Shown here: in pieces, positions 26,214 through 33,961 of the stretch
How the letters are laid out: every line of letters starts with the position of its first letter
Numbering within the stretch: position 1 is the first letter of the stretch
From: Bacteroidia bacterium
Lineage (GTDB): Bacteria > Bacteroidota > Bacteroidia > B-17B0 > Aurantibacillaceae
DNA length: 64,000 nucleotides
Direction: 5' to 3'
Assembly: GCA_016787445.1 (NCBI GenBank)
Contig: JAEUTQ010000031.1
Location: 1 to 64,000, forward strand
Notes under the pieces: model-generated
What the model was told of the DNA's origin: nothing
The model's database searches: none
Seen by the model: only the letters and a program-made list of their open reading frames with translations
Made by a program: the position numbers and the translations under genes

Positions 26214-27215
26214 TTACAGATTCTTAATGCGTTCGAATGAATTATCTATGTTTTTATACATTTTGCTAAAGAACTGAAAACGTTGCTTTTCGGCCACACC
26301 GCTTATTAAGGTGCTCTTTTTAATGATGTTTTTAACCCAGTGTTCTGTTTCTTCACAAAACTCATGATTGTTTGTGGTTAATGAATTAAGCGTGTTAAAT
26401 GTGATGTAAGCATATCTGGCCGGACCCGTATTAATATAAATACAGTTAGTGCCTAATACAACCTCGCTGTTATACAATAATAAATTTTCTTCTTTGCTGC
26501 TTACTTCTTTTCGGCCCGACTCAGCGCACTTTTCTAAGTATTGTGCCATTGTGCGGATTTCTTCGATAATTTCTAATGCGTCATTCTTGTTTTTAAATAC
26601 ACCGCTGTCCACATAAAATTCTACTTGCTTTAAAACTGTATGAATTGTTTCGTTGGTCCACACTTCAACGCTTGGAATTTTTTTGTATTCTTCCAATGCG
26701 CTCATGGCTAATTTTACCTGGTGTTCAGGTACAATGCCAAACTCAAATTTTTTTCCTTGATAATCCGGAACGTTCAATACACTTCGTTGCCAGTAAAATA
26801 ATTTGAACTGAGTAAGCTTATCCGAGAAGAAAGAATAAAACAAAGGAACCTCTTCAGCGACGTATGTAATTTTCTTTTCGCTGAAAGAACCAATGGCCTT
26901 TACATGACCATATATACGATTTAAATATTTATCAAAGTTATCGGCGCTATCCGTTAATTTGGTATAAGCAAAAGTTACAGTGTCTCCAAGGTTTGAAAAA
27001 ATACCATCAATAGAAATATTATACTTTTTAGTCAGCTTATACACTTCATCAATACTCAAGTCGGTCTCTCCGCGAATACGACGATAAGCACTGTCTGTAC
27101 TAATTTCTAATATGTCTGCTATTTCTTCCGCTAAACCAACATTAGGCGGTAAGCTTTCCTTTAACTTCTGTATGAAGTGTGTTTGAATCGGTAAAGATTT
27201 AAGCGTTTTTGCCAT
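26214..27215 (-). CDS. HTH (XRE-like) transcriptional regulator with long C-terminal domain
   Basis: 333 residues. Residues about 12-75 form a Cro/C1-type helix-turn-helix (LAEEIADILEISTDSAYRRIRGETDLSIDEVYKLTKKYNIS shown as one continuous fold; key recognition part TDSAYRRIRGE). The remaining 250 residues are mixed helix/strand with no family I can name, perhaps a sensor or oligomerisation part. Members of this type are common in Bacteroidota with unknown targets. It is the last gene on its strand before a divergent small-protein cluster, with 201 bp between. Confidence 0.75.
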   Translation of the reverse strand: MAKTLKSLPIQTHFIQKLKESLPPNVGLAEEIADILEISTDSAYRRIRGETDLSIDEVYKLTKKYNISIDGIFSNLGDTVTFAYTKLTDSADNFDKYLNRIYGHVKAIGSFSEKKITYVAEEVPLFYSFFSDKLTQFKLFYWQRSVLNVPDYQGKKFEFGIVPEHQVKLAMSALEEYKKIPSVEVWTNETIHTVLKQVEFYVDSGVFKNKNDALEIIEEIRTMAQYLEKCAESGRKEVSSKEENLLLYNSEVVLGTNCIYINTGPARYAYITFNTLNSLTTNNHEFCEETEHWVKNIIKKSTLISGVAEKQRFQFFSKMYKNIDNSFERIKNL

Positions 27216-27404
27216 ATTAATTTTCGGGTGAATTAAGAATTAAAGGTATTGATTTTTGTGAAAAAGCAAGGAGGTTTTTATGGCATTTGCAAAAATCGCA
27301 AAAGCCATTTAGCATAGTGTACATTTAGTTCAGTTCCTCGCAATAAATCCGCATTTACGATGGTGTTTGGCGCAAATCATTTTCATTAGGGCTTGATGCT
27401 GAGG

Positions 27405-27412
27405 TAGTTTTG
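27405..27412 (+). promoter_or_regulatory. -7 promoter box of the small-protein cluster
   Basis: TAGTTTTG (TAnnTTTG) ends 4 bases before ATG 27417, again a leaderless layout. It supports the ORF at 27417 as the first gene of the cluster. Confidence 0.5.
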
Positions 27413-27416
27413 AAGC

Positions 27417-27668
27417 ATGAAAATAATCGTCAAATTAACTCTTGTTGCTTTACTTGGCCAAAGCCTTACAACATTAGCGCACGAAGCACCTGAAAGCAAC
27501 GTCTTTAAAAAAGAATCCAAAAGTTTCTTTAAAAGAAAAGAAAATAAGTGTGTTGCAACACTAAAGGCGCCGATTACAAAATTTTTTAATCCCCCAACCT
27601 ACATACGTTTTGTGTTGAAAAACAGAAAGGGCACTTTTCTAAATATAAAAATTGGCTATATCAATTAA
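27417..27668 (+). CDS. small exported basic protein, unknown
   Basis: 83 residues. MKIIVKLTLVALLGQSLTTLAHE is a signal peptide with cleavage near LAH. The mature 60 residues are lysine-rich (KKESKSFFKRKENK) with a short beta-prone end; I recognise no family. A promoter box ends 4 bases before the ATG, which supports expression. First of five small same-strand genes with gaps of 4-22 bases. Confidence 0.55.
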   Translation: MKIIVKLTLVALLGQSLTTLAHEAPESNVFKKESKSFFKRKENKCVATLKAPITKFFNPPTYIRFVLKNRKGTFLNIKIGYIN

Positions 27669-27681
27669 AATCCTCTTTAGA

Positions 27682-27987
27682 ATGAAAAAAGCGTTTCATA
27701 CAATTCTACTTGTGCTTTTTAGCGCTACAATAATCGCAAACGAAGGCGATAAAGACAGCACCGTAATTGTTCGTCAGCAAGGCCCAGATAAAAAATATTT
27801 CAAAAGCTGCAAAGGACAAAACATTATAATAATATATGATGAAAATTGGAAAATGAAAACCGTTTTTTTGGATGGAAAGATTAATGGTTCGCCATATGTT
27901 CCTGGGTATTTCGACACGAAATGCCCAATTAACAAAAGTTTACTTAGAATGATTTCTAACGATTCATTGAAAGCAAAAACAAACTAA
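27682..27987 (+). CDS. small exported protein, unknown
   Basis: 101 residues from ATG 27682; an in-frame TTG at 27652 would overlap the previous gene and spoil the signal peptide. MKKAFHTILLVLFSATIIANE is the signal peptide. The mature part is short with two cysteines (KSCKGQN, TKCPINK) that could pair as a disulfide after export. No family recognised. It follows the preceding gene by 13 bases and precedes a lipoprotein gene by 11. Confidence 0.55.
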   Translation: MKKAFHTILLVLFSATIIANEGDKDSTVIVRQQGPDKKYFKSCKGQNIIIIYDENWKMKTVFLDGKINGSPYVPGYFDTKCPINKSLLRMISNDSLKAKTN

Positions 27988-27998
27988 AAAAGTAAATC

Positions 27999-28367
27999 AT
28001 GAAAAAACAACTACACTTTATTTTACTCTCTGCCTTAATTCTATCGTGCCAAAAAAACACGAAGGAACCGGCTAACGAAAACACGCAACACGAACAAGAC
28101 GACAATGGAAATTATGGTCCATATGGAAAATACAGCACGTGGAAAAGTGTTGCCGGCGACAGTGTGTTTACGGAAAACCTTCATCTGCGCTGGTACCATA
28201 TCCAGATTGAAACACCTTGCAACATTCATTATTATGAAATGAGTTATCCATTGTGGAACTGTTTCGATCAAGACTTTTCAATAAGCGAATGCGCTTCGGT
28301 TAATGATACACTCATCATTAAAGACAAAGACACAAACAAACAAGCCATATTCATTAAACAAAACTAA
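27999..28367 (+). CDS. small putative lipoprotein, unknown
   Basis: 122 residues. MKKQLHFILLSALILSCQKN carries a clear lipobox (LILSC, Cys17). Three further cysteines (ETPCNIHYY, LWNCFDQ, ISECASVND) lie in the mature part, and a Tyr/Trp-rich region WHLRW-type segment precedes them. The compact size and cysteines suggest a small folded domain anchored to a membrane. No homologous family recognised. Third gene of the cluster. Confidence 0.6.
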   Translation: MKKQLHFILLSALILSCQKNTKEPANENTQHEQDDNGNYGPYGKYSTWKSVAGDSVFTENLHLRWYHIQIETPCNIHYYEMSYPLWNCFDQDFSISECASVNDTLIIKDKDTNKQAIFIKQN

Positions 28368-28371
28368 AACC

Positions 28372-28536
28372 ATGAAAACATCTGTCATTAAAAAACTCGG
28401 AATAGGAATGCTTTTTACACTGATAACAATCGCAACTATAGTAGTAGTAAAAAACAATCTTAAAGTGATTAAACATGAATGCATCACAAACGCTACGAAT
28501 GAAAACGAAGCGCTTTTCCTTTCACTATTTCATTAA
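28372..28536 (+). CDS. 54-residue single-pass membrane peptide
   Basis: ATG 28372 lies 4 bases after the lipoprotein stop. The peptide has one hydrophobic segment (GIGMLFTLITIATIVVV, about 10-26) with lysines on both sides, so it is either a membrane peptide or a signal anchor. The longer frame from 28303 is a shadow of the previous gene. No family recognised; support rests on spacing and the hydrophobic profile. Confidence 0.45.
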   Translation: MKTSVIKKLGIGMLFTLITIATIVVVKNNLKVIKHECITNATNENEALFLSLFH

Positions 28537-28558
28537 CAAAAAAAACAAACACAAACCT

Positions 28559-28888
28559 ATGGAAACAAAAATCCACATCGGACAAATTATCCGAAACGCT
28601 GTAAAAAGCAAAAAAATGACTGTAACATCTTTTGCCAGCAGCATTAATTGTACAACCCGCAACGTGTACAAAATTTTTGATAAAGAAAGTGTTGATACAG
28701 CCTTGCTTGAAAAAATCAGCCGTGCGCTTAATCAAAACTTTTTTGTACACTACTTAAACAAAGAAGATGTAGAAATGCTTTGTAAGGAGAGATCTTCCTC
28801 TCTTGCGTTAAGTACCGATACCGGTGTTAAAACCAACCCTTATAAATTACACGAAACCATGCTTTCAAATGAGCGGCCAAGGGTTTAA
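28559..28888 (+). CDS. small XRE-type DNA-binding protein
   Basis: 109 residues from ATG 28559. The segment HIGQIIRNAVKSKKMTVTSFASSINCTTRNVYKIF with DTALLEKISRALN is a Cro/C1-type helix-turn-helix of a kind frequent in Bacteroidota. The C-terminal 35 residues are polar and probably disordered. It closes a cluster of four small exported or membrane proteins, so it may control that cluster; no operator evidence beyond position. Confidence 0.75.
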   Translation: METKIHIGQIIRNAVKSKKMTVTSFASSINCTTRNVYKIFDKESVDTALLEKISRALNQNFFVHYLNKEDVEMLCKERSSSLALSTDTGVKTNPYKLHETMLSNERPRV

Positions 28889-28975
28889 TGTTTTATGTTT
28901 TGTTTGCCTGAGCATTGAAAACAGAGGGTAAATTATGTTTTAATTTTAAAAGTTTTTTCGGATTTTAGCCCTATA

Positions 28976-30190
28976 ATGGCCTCCGACGACATTCGTTTAA
29001 ACCCAACTGATCTTCATGCTTTTTTAGAAAAGTACTTTTCGTATTATAATACACTCAATGGCCATAACAAAAACCTATTTGTTGAACGACTTCTGATTTT
29101 TATTCGGTCAAAGCATTTTGTTTCACAAAAAAATCTTGAAGTAAACAACAAGGTAAAAGCCATTGTTTCGGCTTCTGCCGTTCAGCTTACCTTGGGTTTA
29201 AAAGACTGGCAATTGGGATACTTTGATACGATTATTTTATTTCCGGCCGACTTCAAAAATGAAATTAGCGGTTTGTACTTAAAGGGAGAAACCAATTTAA
29301 CCGGGTTTGTTTCTTTCAGTTGGAAAAGTTTTATTGAAGGTTATCGTATTCCAAACGACAACATTAATTTAGGATTACACGAGTTTGCCCATGCCTTAAG
29401 GTTTAATGGGATCCGTGGCGAAAACAACGACTACTTCTTTGAAAATTATTTCTGGAAGTGGTATTGCTATGCCTATAAAGAATTTTATAAGTTGCAGAAA
29501 GGGCTGCCAAGCATATTCCGCTCATACGGCGGGGCCAACATTAATGAATTTCTTAGCGTTGCCATTGAACATTTTTTCGAATCACCGCAACAATTCAAAA
29601 ACAACGCTCCGGAGTTATATTCGGCAACCGCGATTTTATTAAATCAAAAATCCGACGGAACTACTACGGAAATCAATGTCCGCGAAAAAGAGTTTGATTA
29701 TTTAAAAAAGAAAGAAACGATTAGCGCTTTTAATCCCGACATGAGCTTTTTTACCAGCCCCGGTGTTCAGTCGTCGTATATCTTTATATTAATTGGAGTA
29801 TTAACCGTTCTTCAAACAGGATTGTTTTCTTTCCCTTCCCTATTCGTTTTGGCCCTGTATGCAGGACTCATGCTCAAAAACGACTTCAAGTATGCGCGCT
29901 TTATGGTGGATGAAAACGGAATCAAAATTTATAAGGGTTTTTTAGCTTTCCGTAACCGAAGTATCCGGCAGATTTCGCTTTACCAGTTGGTAAACATTGA
30001 GTTGGATGATGGGGGTAATGACCAGACCGTTATATTCAACTACTTCGACAGCTTGCAAAACTTTTGCTCAGATACCACCAGTGTGAAAATGGATGACGAG
30101 GTTAAATTGCGCTTTATTAACGAGTTGCGTAAAAACTTCGTATGGGTAATTGCCCCAAAATTAAATCCTATAAATACCTTATCTTCGTAA
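28976..30190 (+). CDS. M90-type (MtfA-like) zinc peptidase with membrane segments
   Basis: 404 residues. Residues about 15-240 resemble the MtfA/M90 peptidase domain, with the zinc motif LHEFAHALRFNG (about 130-141) and NEFLSVAIEHFFESP (about 186-200) providing a further acidic ligand. Two hydrophobic helices follow at about 268-305, then a roughly 100-residue cytosolic-looking domain. E. coli MtfA is a soluble peptidase that also binds the repressor Mlc; here the C-terminal membrane extension is different, so that role should not be transferred. The peptidase assignment is good, the substrate unknown. Confidence 0.85.
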   Translation: MASDDIRLNPTDLHAFLEKYFSYYNTLNGHNKNLFVERLLIFIRSKHFVSQKNLEVNNKVKAIVSASAVQLTLGLKDWQLGYFDTIILFPADFKNEISGLYLKGETNLTGFVSFSWKSFIEGYRIPNDNINLGLHEFAHALRFNGIRGENNDYFFENYFWKWYCYAYKEFYKLQKGLPSIFRSYGGANINEFLSVAIEHFFESPQQFKNNAPELYSATAILLNQKSDGTTTEINVREKEFDYLKKKETISAFNPDMSFFTSPGVQSSYIFILIGVLTVLQTGLFSFPSLFVLALYAGLMLKNDFKYARFMVDENGIKIYKGFLAFRNRSIRQISLYQLVNIELDDGGNDQTVIFNYFDSLQNFCSDTTSVKMDDEVKLRFINELRKNFVWVIAPKLNPINTLSS

Positions 30191-30207
30191 TCAAAATTTC
30201 TACTACC

Positions 30208-31500
30208 ATGAAATACGCTCCTATTAAAAACAATCTTTTTATAGAAAACAGAAACCGTTATCGCCAGCATTTAAAGCCGGGCGCTATAAGCGTGTTTGTA
30301 AGCAACGATATTTTACCAACAAACGCCGACGGAGCCATGGGATTCCGACAAAACAGCGATTTGTTCTATTTAACCGGTGTTGATCAGGAAGACACTATTT
30401 TGGTTTTGTTTCCCGACGCTAAAGACAATAAAATGCGCGAAATTTTATTTGTTAAGGAAACTAGTGAGCTTATTGCTATTTGGGAAGGCGCTAAATTAAC
30501 CAAAGAACAAGCCACCCAAACAAGTGGTATTGAAACCATATTTTGGTATCATGAATTTGAAAAGGTATTTAAAACCTTGATTTTTCAGGCCGAATTTGTA
30601 TATCTAAACAGCAACGAGCATACACGCCGTTACATTGATACAGAAACTGCAGAAATGCGCTTTGCCAAGTGGATGAAAGAAAAGTTTCCGCTTCATAAAA
30701 TTGAGCGCTCTGCCCCTATCATGCATAAAATCCGCGCTATTAAGAGCACCTACGAAATCGAACTCATTCAACAAGCTTGCGACATTACTGAAAAAGGATT
30801 CCGTCGTTTATTGAAGTTCGTGAAACCAGGTGTGTGGGAATATGAAATTGAAGCTGAATTAATTCACGAGTTTATCAGAAACAGAAGTCAGGGCTTTGCC
30901 TATGGTCCCATCATTGCTAGCGGACACAACGCCTGTGTTCTTCACTATGTGGAAAACAACAAACAATGTAAGGCCGGAGATGTTTTACTTTTAGATACGG
31001 CTGCAGAATATTCTAATTACGCCAGCGATTTAACGCGTTGTATTCCGGTAAGCGGAAAATTCAGCAAACGTCAGAAAGCGGTTTACAATGCGGTGTTACG
31101 TGTTATGAAAGCCGCAACCAAAATGCTAAAAGACGGCAATACCTTTGAGAAATATAATAAAGCTGTTGGAGAGTTAATGACGGAAGAACTTTTAAAACTA
31201 AAGCTTATCAAAGCTTCCGAGGTAAAAAAGCAAAACCCTGCTTGGCCGGCTTATAAAAAATATTTCATGCACGGTACATCTCATTTCTTAGGATTAGATG
31301 TTCATGATGTTGGTTTCTTTAATGAACCTATGCGTCCTGGAATGGTATTTACGGTTGAGCCGGGAATTTATATTCCTGAAGAAAACCTGGGCATTCGCTT
31401 AGAGAATAATATTCTCATTACAACAAAAGGTCAGGTTGACTTAATGAAAAACATTCCATTAGAGGCTGAAGAAATAGAAGACATTATGAACAGTAAATAA
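30208..31500 (+). CDS. pepP: Xaa-Pro aminopeptidase (aminopeptidase P)
   Basis: 430 residues from ATG 30208; the in-frame upstream GTG/ATG-type start at 30142 overlaps the M90 gene and adds no family sequence. An N-terminal creatinase-like domain (about 1-165, GFRQNSDLFYLTG) precedes the metallopeptidase M24 domain. Metal-site motifs: DTAAEYSNYASDLTR, GTSHFLGLDVHDVG, VEPGIY and GIRLENNILIT, giving the D-D-H-E-E set for two Mn ions. It removes N-terminal residues ahead of proline in cytoplasmic peptides. Followed by a terminator. Confidence 0.94.
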   Translation: MKYAPIKNNLFIENRNRYRQHLKPGAISVFVSNDILPTNADGAMGFRQNSDLFYLTGVDQEDTILVLFPDAKDNKMREILFVKETSELIAIWEGAKLTKEQATQTSGIETIFWYHEFEKVFKTLIFQAEFVYLNSNEHTRRYIDTETAEMRFAKWMKEKFPLHKIERSAPIMHKIRAIKSTYEIELIQQACDITEKGFRRLLKFVKPGVWEYEIEAELIHEFIRNRSQGFAYGPIIASGHNACVLHYVENNKQCKAGDVLLLDTAAEYSNYASDLTRCIPVSGKFSKRQKAVYNAVLRVMKAATKMLKDGNTFEKYNKAVGELMTEELLKLKLIKASEVKKQNPAWPAYKKYFMHGTSHFLGLDVHDVGFFNEPMRPGMVFTVEPGIYIPEENLGIRLENNILITTKGQVDLMKNIPLEAEEIEDIMNSK

Positions 31501-31506
31501 AAACAA

Positions 31507-31530
31507 AGGCCCGAGCAATCGGGCTTTTTT
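31507..31530 (+). terminator. intrinsic terminator after pepP
   Basis: GCCCGA (31509-31514) pairs with TCGGGC (31519-31524), loop GCAA, followed by six T. Confidence 0.85.
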
Positions 31531-31572
31531 GTATTTAAATAATAATTATTATGTTAAATAGCCTCTTTGGTT

Positions 31573-32493
31573 TTATAATTTCACAAACCGCGCGCGAACA
31601 ATATTTCCTTGCTTGTTTATTACTGCCACGAAATAGATTCCGCAATCAAGAGCAGAAACATCTACTTCATCATCGATAATGTTTATTTGCTTTTCTTTTC
31701 CGCACACATCAAATACACGAATAGTATTAATTATAAAATCTCCCTGAAGTTTAAAACGAGTCGCTGTGGGATTTGGAAACAAGACAAGTTTTTCAGGAAT
31801 TGAAACGCTTCCATCAATATTATTTATGTAATTACAATTACTAGATACATTGTAATTACCAAATGAATTATCAAAATAACATCTAAACGCTCCGCCTGCT
31901 AAAATATCCGGATCCACTATCGCTCCTTCACAAACAAAAGGAAATAAGAAGTTTTTCTTGCTTCCGATTTTTTCATATACGGTATCGATAACCGTTGTTG
32001 TGAAAGTACTCATATAAACATGAGTATATTTCAAAACCAATTTTTTTAATAGTACGGCGTTTAAAGTAACGCTTCCTGTATCCAATACCTCAACAGCTTT
32101 TCGGGGAACAACATTGCACGAACCGCCATGCGGAGAAACAACACGTAGCCATTTGTCACCAATTGCCGCGTTGAAATTAAAGAGTGTATCAAATTGAGAG
32201 TTGATATTGAAATAGTAAATCACTTTGTTGTTTTCGTAAGTAAAATGGTTTGTAATAGAAACGTTGACCGTCCCGGTTGGTGCAAACATAGGATTGTAAC
32301 CTATAAAACGGTGGTTTAGTTTTTTGCACGTTTTTGATTGAATGACCGTGTCTCCAACATAGATGAGATCTGAATAACCTACGCACTGAAACCCATACAT
32401 AGCGTGCTTCCATATAGCGCCGGGCGGACACCAGTTTTGTGCCTTGCTTAGCGCAGACCCAAAGACAAGTAGAAAGGCAATAAGAATTCGCAT
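31573..32493 (-). CDS. T9SS-secreted protein of unknown function
   Basis: 306 residues. A signal peptide (ALSKAQ) is followed by about 200 residues of beta-rich sequence with paired cysteines (NWCPPG, FQCVGYSD, KTCKKLN, GSCNVVPRK) and a C-terminal type A sorting tail beginning VLFPNPTATRFKLQG and ending RARFVKL. T9SS exports it and removes the tail, leaving it on the surface or free. No catalytic signature is evident. It stands alone, with a 558-bp non-coding stretch upstream. Confidence 0.78.
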   Translation of the reverse strand: MRILIAFLLVFGSALSKAQNWCPPGAIWKHAMYGFQCVGYSDLIYVGDTVIQSKTCKKLNHRFIGYNPMFAPTGTVNVSITNHFTYENNKVIYYFNINSQFDTLFNFNAAIGDKWLRVVSPHGGSCNVVPRKAVEVLDTGSVTLNAVLLKKLVLKYTHVYMSTFTTTVIDTVYEKIGSKKNFLFPFVCEGAIVDPDILAGGAFRCYFDNSFGNYNVSSNCNYINNIDGSVSIPEKLVLFPNPTATRFKLQGDFIINTIRVFDVCGKEKQINIIDDEVDVSALDCGIYFVAVINKQGNIVRARFVKL

Positions 32494-32644
32494 GCCCGAA
32501 TTTAGTGCTTTTTAAACGCTATAAGCGCGCCTTCTTCAAAAACAGAGCAAGACCTGACTTCTGAGACTTAAGTACGCTATAAAGACTTACAAACGGCTTT
32601 GTTAATAGTTTTACCTGATTAAGGTTGGTTTATGCAATATTAGT

Positions 32645-32664
32645 CCTTGACTAATTAGTTAAGG
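32645..32664. repeat. 20-bp imperfect palindrome in non-coding stretch
   Basis: Arms CCTTGACTAA and TTAGTTAAGG pair with one mismatch and no loop, followed by T6. It resembles the single CCTTAACT words at 32872 and 32901. It may be a protein-binding site or a weak terminator. Confidence 0.5.
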
Positions 32665-33010
32665 TTTTTTATAAGCCCAATTGTTCCATTCGACTCCGCT
32701 TTACTAAAGACTTCTTGCTCCTTTCTATAGAACTATATATAAATTAAATTATAGCTTATTAATTGAAAACAGGGCATTACAAGTAAATTAAAATTATAAT
32801 AGGTCTAATATTCGGTTCGGATTTCGGCTATTATTTAAGAAATACCTAAGGCGTCAAAGTCCTTTAATTTTCCTTAACTAAAGAGTAAGGCATTCGATTT
32901 CCTTAACTGAATCAAAGAGGCAGATTGAGGCTTAGATTTGATATTTAGGAGAAGCCTAGAAGAGGGTTTAGAGAATTGTTCTGTCCGAATAAATAAAAGA
33001 ATGGGCACAT

Positions 33011-33026
33011 TGTTTCACGTGGAACA
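33011..33026. other. parS-like site 1
   Basis: TGTTTCACGTGGAACA differs by one base from the ParB-binding consensus TGTTTCACGTGAAACA. Confidence 0.75.
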
Positions 33027-33051
33027 AAGTACAGGAAATAAAAAAAGGCCC

Positions 33052-33939
33052 TTAGGCCTTTTTAAAGATGTATATCACGCTGGAATAGGCGTTGGGGTTC
33101 CTTGCCCTAAGATTAGATCTTAAACCGTTTATAAAGGCGTTTAAATATCGTATCGAACCGGTCTTGTATTTCTCTGAAAGCATACTCACATAGAAACTAT
33201 CAAACTTCATCGGTAAGCTTTTAATATGCGTAAAACCAAACTTAGAAAGCAGTTTAGAAACAGAATCCAGATTAAAATGATAGATGTGGCGCGGAATATC
33301 GTAGCCTGCCCAATATTCTTTGTAGTGTTGCGCATCAAAAGAAGTATAATTTGGAACAGCAATTATAAGAGTTCCCTTATTGCTTAGATGATTCTTAAAG
33401 AAACTTAACGTATCGTCCAAATCCGTTACGTGCTCCAACACATGCCACAAAGTGATAACATCGAACTTTGCGCTACCTAATTCCAGAGCCAGGCTTTCTT
33501 TAGTATTAAATACACTTAGCCCTTTCTTTGAAGCTATAGTCCTGGCATCAGAATCCGGTTCGAAGCCAAAAGATTTCCAGCCGGCTTCTTTACAGGTATT
33601 CAAAAACATTCCCGTACCACAGCCATAATCCAAAATTGTTCCACGTGAAACAAAAGATTCAATCAGGCCTAATTTCTTCTTGAGTGTGTAAGAACGCACC
33701 GCATGATAAAGGCGGTTTATTAAGCCCTTCTTGGTGTTGGTATGGCTAACGTAGTCTTCCGATTTATAGTACTGACCAATGGTGTCATCGCTTGGTCTTG
33801 GGTTTGTGTATTTGAATCCACAGGCCGAACAGGAAACGATATTGAATGTTTCCTGGCTCACCGTATAATCCTTACAGGAAATAAACGGTTGGCTTTGGCC
33901 TGAACCACAAACCGGACATTTGTCTAATTTATATAACAT
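33052..33939 (-). CDS. class I SAM-dependent methyltransferase with N-terminal zinc ribbon
   Basis: 295 residues. Two CxxC pairs (CPVCGSG, CSACGFKYTNPRPS) form a zinc ribbon at about 8-50, common in Bacteroidota methyltransferases of cell-surface sugar pathways. The SAM-binding motif ILDYGCGTGMFL (about 105-116) and ITLWHVLEHVTDL (about 161-173) are clear, with the nearby PRHIYHF motif. Substrate unknown. A parS-like site lies inside the coding sequence at 33637-33652, just upstream of the SAM motif. Another sits in the 22-bp gap to mnmG. Confidence 0.88.
   Translation of the reverse strand: MLYKLDKCPVCGSGQSQPFISCKDYTVSQETFNIVSCSACGFKYTNPRPSDDTIGQYYKSEDYVSHTNTKKGLINRLYHAVRSYTLKKKLGLIESFVSRGTILDYGCGTGMFLNTCKEAGWKSFGFEPDSDARTIASKKGLSVFNTKESLALELGSAKFDVITLWHVLEHVTDLDDTLSFFKNHLSNKGTLIIAVPNYTSFDAQHYKEYWAGYDIPRHIYHFNLDSVSKLLSKFGFTHIKSLPMKFDSFYVSMLSEKYKTGSIRYLNAFINGLRSNLRARNPNAYSSVIYIFKKA
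33637..33652. other. parS-like site 2 (inside methyltransferase gene)
   Basis: TGTTCCACGTGAAACA differs by one base from the consensus. On the coding strand it encodes part of FVSRGTI just before the SAM motif. Confidence 0.75.
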
Positions 33940-33945
33940 AGGTTT

Positions 33946-33961
33946 CGTTCCACGTGGAACT
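33946..33961. other. parS-like site 3 (methyltransferase-mnmG gap)
   Basis: The core GTTCCACGTGGAAC (33947-33960) is a perfect 14-bp palindrome of the parS form. It lies immediately after the mnmG stop codon and before the methyltransferase start. Confidence 0.7.

Larger units (their letters stand above)
32494..33051. other. 558-bp non-coding stretch with repeats and a parS-like site
   Basis: No convincing gene; a 61-codon frame at 32938 runs into the methyltransferase and lacks features. It holds a near-perfect palindrome (32645-32664, CCTTGACTAATTAGTTAAGG, one mismatch) followed by six T, two more CCTTAACT words (32872 and 32901, 29 bp apart), several AT-rich stretches and a parS-like site at 33011-33026. 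Confidence 0.6.

Noticed and set aside
32938-33123. 61-codon ORF on the plus strand
   Set aside because: Runs over the parS-like site and into the convergent methyltransferase gene, has no recognisable features and lies in a non-coding stretch.
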